Assembly: GCF_001570425.1 (NCBI RefSeq)
Contig: NZ_BCSX01000056.1
Coordinates: forward strand, 124,001-188,000
DNA length: 64,000 bases
Reading direction: 5' to 3'
From: Mycolicibacterium brisbanense
GTDB taxonomy: Bacteria; Actinomycetota; Actinomycetes; Mycobacteriales; Mycobacteriaceae
The notes under the pieces are model-generated. The model did no database searches. It was not told where the DNA came from and saw nothing but the letters and a program-made list of their open reading frames with translations. This document shows positions 58,923 through 64,000 of the stretch, piece by piece. Numbering within the stretch: position 1 is the first letter of the stretch; each line of letters opens with the position of its first letter. Position numbers and translations under genes: made by a program.

Positions 58923-60506
58923 GTGCGCAACATCCCCGTTGAGCTGACCAAACGCTACGTCGAGGAAGGGTGGTGGCGGCCGGAGACGCTGGGGCAGATG
59001 CTCGCGGACGGCTTGGCGGCCAGTCCTGACGCAGGCTTTCACGTGCATTCCGAGGTGCGCCCGTACGCGGGCACCTTCGCCGATGTCGAGCGGGTCGCGC
59101 GGCGTCTGGCCGCGGGCCTGGCGGCGCGGGGCGTCGGCCCCGGTGACGTGGTGGCATTGCAGTTGCCCAACTGGATGGAAGCGGCGGCAGCGTTCTGGGC
59201 GTCGGCATTCCTCGGCGCCATCACCGTACCGATCGTGCACTTCTATGGCCGCAAGGAACTCGCGCACATCATGGCGACGGCGGAACCGAAAGTCTTCATC
59301 ACCACAGAACACTTCGGCCGCATGACTTTTCAGCCCGATCTGGTCGCCGGGGTGCCGATCGTCGGGCTGGTGGGCGCACCGAGTTTCGACGAGCTGCTGG
59401 CCGACGAACCGCTGACCGCCACGCTGCCGGCCGACCCGGCCGGCCCCGCGCTCATCGCCTTCACGTCGGGCACCACCCGAGCGCCCAAGGGGGTCATCCA
59501 CAGTCACCAGACGCTGGCATTCGAGACGCGCCAGCTGCTGGAGAACTACCCGCCGGGCCGGGGCCGTCAGCTCACCGCCACCCCGGTCGGGCACTTCATC
59601 GGCATGGTCGGGGCGTTCCTCATTCCCGTGCTCGAGGGCGCGCCCATCGACCTGTGCGATGTGTGGAATCCGGGAAAGGTGCTGAAACTCCTTGAATCGG
59701 AAGGGATGTCGATCGGTGGGGGACCGCCGTACTTCGTCACCAGCCTGCTCGACCATCCGGACTGCACCGAGGCGCACCGGTCGCGGTTCACGACCGTCGG
59801 GTTGGGCGGATCCACCGTGCCCGCCGCGGTCACGCGCCGGCTGGCCGACCTGGGCATGTTCGTCTTCCGCGCGTACGGCAGCACCGAGCATCCCTCGATC
59901 ACTGGGTCGGGGCCGTCGGCGCCGGAAGCCAAGCGACTGTTCACCGACGGCAACCCGAGGCCCGGCGTCGAGATCCGGCTCGCCCCGGATGGCGAGATCT
60001 TCAGCCGGGGACCGGATCTGTGCCTGGGCTACACCGATGACGAGCTGACGGCCAAGTGCTTCGATGCCGACGGCTGGTATCGCACCGGCGACATCGGCGT
60101 GCTCGACGACGACGGCTACTTGACCATCACCGATCGTGCTGCCGACCTGATCATTCGCGGCGGCGAGAACATCAGCGCCATCGAGGTCGAGGACGTGCTG
60201 CTGACGCTGCCCGAGGTGGCCGAGGCGGTGGTCGTGGCCGCGCCCGACGCCCGGCTCGGCGAACGCGTCGCCGCCGTGCTGCGGGTCCGGGCCGGGCATG
60301 CCATGCCGACCCTGGAGCGGGTCCGCGTCCACTTCGAACGGGCCGGGGTGGCGCGCCAGAAATGGCCGGAGGAACTCCACGAGGTGCCCGGCGGGCAGGA
60401 CTATCCGCGCACGGCGAGCGGCAAGGTGCAGAAGTTCGTGATCCGGCGTGACCTCGCGCGCGCCGTTGCGATGGGCGGCATTGCGACATCCGCAAAGGGA
60501 GAATAA
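58923..60506 (+). CDS. Acyl-CoA ligase (AMP-forming, FadD-like)
   Basis: A 527-residue adenylate-forming enzyme. FTSGTTRAPKGVIHSH is the phosphate-binding loop, FRAYGSTEHPSI the second core motif, WYRTGDIGVLDDDGYLTI the hinge motif, and ASGKVQKFVIR contains the catalytic Lys at the end. It activates a carboxylic acid to acyl-CoA. GTG 58923 fits a leaderless transcript. The stop TAA lies inside the next operator (60499-60513). Likely entry enzyme of the pathway that includes the divergent hydratase. Confidence 0.93.
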   Translation: MRNIPVELTKRYVEEGWWRPETLGQMLADGLAASPDAGFHVHSEVRPYAGTFADVERVARRLAAGLAARGVGPGDVVALQLPNWMEAAAAFWASAFLGAITVPIVHFYGRKELAHIMATAEPKVFITTEHFGRMTFQPDLVAGVPIVGLVGAPSFDELLADEPLTATLPADPAGPALIAFTSGTTRAPKGVIHSHQTLAFETRQLLENYPPGRGRQLTATPVGHFIGMVGAFLIPVLEGAPIDLCDVWNPGKVLKLLESEGMSIGGGPPYFVTSLLDHPDCTEAHRSRFTTVGLGGSTVPAAVTRRLADLGMFVFRAYGSTEHPSITGSGPSAPEAKRLFTDGNPRPGVEIRLAPDGEIFSRGPDLCLGYTDDELTAKCFDADGWYRTGDIGVLDDDGYLTITDRAADLIIRGGENISAIEVEDVLLTLPEVAEAVVVAAPDARLGERVAAVLRVRAGHAMPTLERVRVHFERAGVARQKWPEELHEVPGGQDYPRTASGKVQKFVIRRDLARAVAMGGIATSAKGE

Positions 60507-60513
60507 TATTCTC
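60499..60513. promoter_or_regulatory. GAGAAT-AAT-ATTCTC operator before amidohydrolase-ligase operon
   Basis: A perfect palindrome with 3-bp spacer that overlaps the stop codon of the ligase gene. TATTCT at 60507-60512 is a good -10 for the gene starting at 60536, which has AAGGAGC upstream. Confidence 0.72.
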
Positions 60514-60535
60514 ATGAACTGAAAAGGAGCATTCC

Positions 60536-61726
60536 ATGGGGCAACTGTCGCACCGCGTCGACATTCCGTTTCCGCTGTTCGATGCGGACAACCACCTCTA
60601 TGAGCCGCCCGAGGCGCTGCTGACCCACCTGCCCAAGGAGTACCAAGACGTCGTCCAGTACGTCGAGGTCAAGGGCCGCACCAAGATCGCGATCAAGGGT
60701 CAGATCAGCAATTACATCCCCAACCCGACGTTCTCGGTCGTCGCCAAGCCGGGTGCATGGGAGGAGTACTTCAAGTTCGGCAACCCCGACGGCAAGAGCA
60801 AGCGCGAGTTGTTCGGTGAGCCGATGAAGTCGATCCCGGCGTTCTTCGAGCCGGCTCCCCGCCTGGAGTTGATGGACCAACTGGGGGTCGATCGCTCGCT
60901 GATGTTCCCGACCCTGGCCAGCCTCATCGAGGAGCGGCTGCGCGACGATCCGATCGCGATCCACGTCCTGATCCATTCGCTCAACCAATGGCTCGACGAG
61001 GTCTGGGGATTCAACTACAAGAACCGCATCTTCACCACGCCGGTCATCACGCTGCCGATCGTGGAGAAGGCCATCGAGGAGCTTGAGTGGGCGGTCAAGC
61101 GCGGCGCCCGTGCCATCCTGGTCCGCCCGGCGCCGGTGCCGGGCTTCCGTGGGCCGCGGTCTTTCGCGCTGCCCGAGTTCGACCCGTTCTGGCAGAAGTG
61201 CGTCGAATACGACGTCTTCGTCGGCATGCATTCGTCCGACAGCGGCTACTCGCGTTACACCTCGGAATGGGACGGCGCCGCACAGGAGATGCTGCCGTTC
61301 CAGACCAACGCCATGTCGATCCTCAACGAATGGCGTCCGATCCAGGACGCGGTGGCCTCCTGGGTCATTCACGGCGCGCTCTTCCGGTTCCCCGAGCTCA
61401 AGGTCGGCATCGTCGAGGCCGGCTCGAAATGGATGTTCCCCCTGTTTGATTCGATGGCCGAGGTGTACAAGAAAGCCCCCGAGGCGTTCTTGGGCAACCC
61501 GATGGAGGAGATCAAGAACCGCATCTTCGTCAGCCCGTTCTACGAAGAGGGCATCGACGACCTGATCAACCTCATCGGTGTGGACCAGGTGCTCTATGGT
61601 TCGGACTGGCCGCATCCCGAGGGTCTCGCCGAGCCGACGCACTACGTGACCGCACTCGAGCACCTGTCGATGGAGGATCAGGCCAAGATCATGGGCGGCA
61701 ACCTCGGTCGGCTCGTCACGGTGTGA
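60536..61726 (+). CDS. Amidohydrolase family 2 protein
   Basis: A 396-residue TIM-barrel hydrolase with all usual features: DADNHLYEPPEAL near the start, VGMHSSDSG in the middle and VLYGSDWPHPEGL with the conserved Asp near the end. Related to the proteins at 28288 and 29452, making three members of this group in the window. ATG 60536 has AAGGAGC seven bases upstream. It is followed by an acyl-CoA ligase 39 bp later. Possibly a decarboxylase or ring-opening hydrolase acting on a CoA thioester or free acid. Confidence 0.92.
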   Translation: MGQLSHRVDIPFPLFDADNHLYEPPEALLTHLPKEYQDVVQYVEVKGRTKIAIKGQISNYIPNPTFSVVAKPGAWEEYFKFGNPDGKSKRELFGEPMKSIPAFFEPAPRLELMDQLGVDRSLMFPTLASLIEERLRDDPIAIHVLIHSLNQWLDEVWGFNYKNRIFTTPVITLPIVEKAIEELEWAVKRGARAILVRPAPVPGFRGPRSFALPEFDPFWQKCVEYDVFVGMHSSDSGYSRYTSEWDGAAQEMLPFQTNAMSILNEWRPIQDAVASWVIHGALFRFPELKVGIVEAGSKWMFPLFDSMAEVYKKAPEAFLGNPMEEIKNRIFVSPFYEEGIDDLINLIGVDQVLYGSDWPHPEGLAEPTHYVTALEHLSMEDQAKIMGGNLGRLVTV

Positions 61727-61765
61727 CGCAACACCACGCCATCAACGGCGCCCGTTGAGAGCAGC

Positions 61766-63226
61766 GTGACGTGCTGGCGGACCATCCCCGAGATGGTCCT
61801 GAGTGCGGCGGACCGGTTCGGCGACGTCGAGGCCGTTGTCGACGGTCCGCTGCGCCTGTCCTTCGCCGAAGTCGCCGAACGCATCCGCACCGCCGCCGGT
61901 GCCTTCTCCCGATTCGGGGTCGGCAGAGGAGACCGGGTTGCGCTGTGGGCGCCGAACTCCGCGGAGTGGATCGTCGCGGCGTTCGGCCTGATGACCGCAG
62001 GCGGGGTGCTGGTCCCGGTCAACACCCGGTTCAAGGCCGATGAGGCCGCCGACGTCGTCGCCCGCAGTGGTGCCAAGGCTGTACTGGTCCAAAAGGGTTT
62101 TCTCGGACAGGATTTCGACATCCCAGGTGTTCCGTCGATCGATCTGAAGTCGGACTTCCTCAGTGCCGGTGAGCCATTCGAGTATGCGGTCGACAGCGAC
62201 GACATCGCCGACGTGATCTACACCAGTGGCACGACCGGGCGCCCGAAGGGGGCCATGATGAATCACGGCCAGACGCTTCGGATGTACGAGGAATGGGCGA
62301 CACTGGCAGACCTGCGCGAGGGTGATCGCTACCTGATGATCAACCCGTACTTCCACACCTTCGGGCTCAAGGCGGGTCTGGTCGCGTCGTTCCTGCGGGG
62401 TGCGACGATGCTGCCGGTCGCGGTCTTCGACATCGACCGTGTGGTGGATCTCATTGCCACCGAACAGATCACGATGCTTCCCGGGCCGCCCACTCTGTAC
62501 CACTCGCTGCTGACGGTCGGTGACAAGGGCAGGCTGGCGACGTTGCGGGCAGGGGTCACCGGCGCCGCCGACATCCCGGTCGAACTCGTCCGCCGGATCC
62601 ATGACGAGTTGCCGTTCCAGACGCTGATGACGGGATACGGGCTCACCGAGGCCGGCAATGTCACGCTGTCGCGGCCAGGAGACTCCTCGGTCGATGTCGC
62701 GACCACGGCGGGGTTGCCGTGTGAAGACGTCGAGGTGCGAGTGGCCGACGACGGTGAGGTGCTGGTCCGCGGGTACGGCGTGATGCAGGGGTACCTCGAC
62801 GATCCTGTCGCGACGGCCGAGGCGATCGACGCCGACGGCTGGCTGCACACCGGGGACCTCGGTGAATTCACCGACTCCGGCCGGCTGAGGATCGTCGGAC
62901 GTAAGAAAGACGTGTTCATCGTCGGCGGCTTCAACGCCTACCCGGCGGAGATCGAGGGATGCCTGTTGCGACATCCCGCCGTCGCGCAGGTCGCCGTCAT
63001 CGGCGTCGACGACGCCAGGCTGGGGCAGGTCGGCAAGGCGTTCGTCGTGCTCAGCGAAAACCCCGGTGCCACAGCCATTTCCGCCGATGAGTTGCTCGCC
63101 TGGAGTCGTGAGCGCATGGCCGGCTACAAGGTGCCTCGCTATCTGGAGTTCCTCGATGAGCTGCCCCTCAATGCGACAGGGAAAGTCATGAAGGATCGGC
63201 TCGAGACGCGCCTGGGCACAGTTTAA
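61766..63226 (+). CDS. Acyl-CoA ligase (AMP-forming, FadD-like)
   Basis: A 486-residue adenylate-forming enzyme, shorter than its relative at 58923. YTSGTTGRPKGAMMNH is the phosphate loop, MTGYGLTEAGNVTL the core motif, WLHTGDLGEFTDSGRLRIVG the hinge and NATGKVMKDRL holds the catalytic Lys. The compact size and WAPNSAEWIVAAFGLM fit FadD-type ligases for short or ring-containing acids. GTG 61766 has no strong Shine-Dalgarno; GTG 61770 is in another frame. Cotranscribed with the amidohydrolase. Confidence 0.92.
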   Translation: MTCWRTIPEMVLSAADRFGDVEAVVDGPLRLSFAEVAERIRTAAGAFSRFGVGRGDRVALWAPNSAEWIVAAFGLMTAGGVLVPVNTRFKADEAADVVARSGAKAVLVQKGFLGQDFDIPGVPSIDLKSDFLSAGEPFEYAVDSDDIADVIYTSGTTGRPKGAMMNHGQTLRMYEEWATLADLREGDRYLMINPYFHTFGLKAGLVASFLRGATMLPVAVFDIDRVVDLIATEQITMLPGPPTLYHSLLTVGDKGRLATLRAGVTGAADIPVELVRRIHDELPFQTLMTGYGLTEAGNVTLSRPGDSSVDVATTAGLPCEDVEVRVADDGEVLVRGYGVMQGYLDDPVATAEAIDADGWLHTGDLGEFTDSGRLRIVGRKKDVFIVGGFNAYPAEIEGCLLRHPAVAQVAVIGVDDARLGQVGKAFVVLSENPGATAISADELLAWSRERMAGYKVPRYLEFLDELPLNATGKVMKDRLETRLGTV

Positions 63227-63263
63227 GCACCGCGCTGACACAGCTCGTAAACACCGTTTCCGC

Positions 63264-63306
63264 AGATAAATAGGCATTTATCTAGCCTCATCAGATGAGG
63301 TACTGT
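63264..63306 (+). promoter_or_regulatory. Two perfect palindromes and a -10 element
   Basis: AGATAAAT-AGGC-ATTTATCT (63264-63283) and CCTCATC-A-GATGAGG (63286-63300) stand side by side, directly followed by TACTGT (63301-63306). The first is strikingly AT-rich for this genome. They may be operators for the gene at 63375; the first could also be a terminator for 63226. Confidence 0.55.
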
Positions 63307-63325
63307 CGGTGCACTACCCAAAACT

Positions 63326-63340
63326 GATAACGTGATTCTC
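63326..63340. promoter_or_regulatory. GATAAC-GTG-ATTCTC operator-like site
   Basis: One perfect half-site and one with two changes from GAGAAT, 3-bp spacer, 34 bp before the Mce-associated gene. Confidence 0.45.
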
Positions 63341-63374
63341 GTTAAGCAGGCTGCTGAACGGACAGGAGGCCGAC

Positions 63375-64000
63375 ATGCCGTCCCGCAAGCCTTCATCGTC
63401 GCTACTCGATGATGGACCGGACGACCCGTCTCCCGGGCACGTATTGGCGCTGGCCGAACAGGCCGAGGCCGAAGCTGAAGAAGCCGAGGCCGTCGCCGCA
63501 GCTGCGCGCGCCAGAGCGCGTGCGATCCGGCTCCGCAACCAGGCTGCCGCGCGGGAGCTGCTGATCGGCGACCATGCCGAGGTCGAGATCCCGTCCGTCG
63601 AATCGACCGCGGCCGAGCCGGCCGAGGGCGACGTCGCGGGAGACGCCGCAACAGATGCCGAAGAAACCCCGCGGCGTCCACGCCGTCTGCACGTCCCGCC
63701 ACTGTTCTGGAAAGTCCTGGCGAGCTGCCTGGCGATCATCGCCATCTGTGCGCTGCTGGGGGCGTGCGGGTTCATGATCTGGAAGCGCGGTCAGGCCGAT
63801 CATCGGCGCGCGCTCACGGCGGAGTTCACCGCGGCGGCCCGGCAGAGTGTCGTGACGCTGATGTCGCTGGACTTCAACCATGTTCAGGACGACGTGAAGA
63901 ACATCCTGGACAACTCCACCGGAGATTTCAAAAAGGACTTCGAAGCCCAGCAGAACGACTTCGTCAAACTTGCTCAGCAATCCAAGGTCGTGACCGAGTC
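63375..64000 (+). CDS. Mce-associated membrane protein, N-terminal part (runs off the window)
   Basis: The first 208 codons are visible. Residues 25-60 form an Ala/Glu/Arg-rich coiled-coil-like stretch, 65-100 an acidic linker, and 110-135 a membrane helix (FWKVLASCLAIIAICALLGA). The outer domain then has FNHVQDDVKNILDNSTGDFK followed by KDFEAQQ, the recurring sequence of Mce-associated (Mam/Mas) proteins with a VirB8-like fold, which stabilise Mce complexes. ATG 63375 has AGGAGG five bases upstream. Its operator-like sites link it to the mce operon 14 kb away. Confidence 0.88.
   Translation, partial: MPSRKPSSSLLDDGPDDPSPGHVLALAEQAEAEAEEAEAVAAAARARARAIRLRNQAAARELLIGDHAEVEIPSVESTAAEPAEGDVAGDAATDAEETPRRPRRLHVPPLFWKVLASCLAIIAICALLGACGFMIWKRGQADHRRALTAEFTAAARQSVVTLMSLDFNHVQDDVKNILDNSTGDFKKDFEAQQNDFVKLAQQSKVVTE

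Noticed and set aside
58149-60515. A 788-residue minus-strand open frame across the ligase gene
   Set aside because: Only the last 238 codons read as enoyl-CoA hydratase; the rest is antisense to the acyl-CoA ligase and has shadow composition.
17376-63340. GAGAAT/ATTCTC sequences being only -10 promoter elements
   Set aside because: Several do contain TATTCT, but the paired, symmetric halves with fixed N3 or N7 spacing, and sites lying at the -35 or outside the -10, are not explained by a -10 alone.

Overview
The window looks like chromosomal DNA of a fast-growing mycobacterium (Mycolicibacterium-like). It is GC-rich, with many GTG/TTG starts, stop/start overlaps of the ATGA, GTGA and TGATG kinds, and apparent leaderless genes. 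A complete mce operon, several P450 genes paired with small ferredoxins, a mycofactocin-type SDR, a hemophore-like secreted protein and a Mce-associated membrane protein all point the same way. I see no rRNA, tRNA, CRISPR array, transposase or phage gene.

Layout. 1-5.5 kb: end of an SDR, then a CoA-transferase/thiolase/acyl-CoA dehydrogenase operon, a TetR regulator with a clear promoter-operator, and a small secreted protein. 5.6-11.4 kb: a self-contained catabolic island, with a GntR regulator divergent from a TSUP permease, an amidohydrolase with an unusual four-cysteine insert, an MFS transporter, an FAH-family hydrolase and a PuuE-like deacetylase. 11.7-20.7 kb: P450s, ferredoxins and a TetR-FadE-kinase-oxidoreductase operon that resembles a split ACAD10/11 system. 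20.8-30.5 kb: a long minus-strand set with two tandem dehydrogenases, hydrolases, a DUF35-aldolase fusion, a ferredoxin with a NuoF-like reductase, a Rieske protein and two amidohydrolases. 30.8-36.9 kb: a probable heteromeric acyl-CoA dehydrogenase pair, a hemophore-like protein, a P450-ferredoxin pair and two SDRs. 37.1-49.6 kb: aldehyde dehydrogenase, CoA-transferase, yrbEA-yrbEB and mceA-F. 49.7-53.8 kb: four small secreted proteins, a P450 and a TetR. 54-56.4 kb: a membrane operon ending in NorE/NorF-like oxidase subunits. 56.4-64 kb: thiolase-like protein with DUF35 partner, enoyl-CoA hydratase, two acyl-CoA ligases, an amidohydrolase and the start of a Mce-associated protein.

How it fits together. 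The Mce system would import a hydrophobic substrate. P450s with ferredoxins and reductases, SDRs and the aldehyde dehydrogenase would oxidise it; ligases and CoA-transferases would activate it; FadE, hydratase, thiolase-like and DUF35-aldolase proteins would shorten it. The substrate cannot be read from the sequence, but a sterol-like or other polycyclic/branched lipid is a reasonable guess.

The strongest non-genic signal is a recurring inverted repeat built from ATTCTC/GAGAAT half-sites, seen as GAGAAT-N3-ATTCTC or ATTCTC-N7-GAGAAT. It occurs at about a dozen places in front of most of the catabolic and mce transcription units between 17 and 63 kb, so one unidentified regulator may control them all. 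Other operator candidates belong to the TetR genes near 3.8 and 53 kb and to the GntR gene near 6.3 kb. Two diverged copies of a hairpin repeat lie between convergent genes at 33.0 and 56.4 kb.
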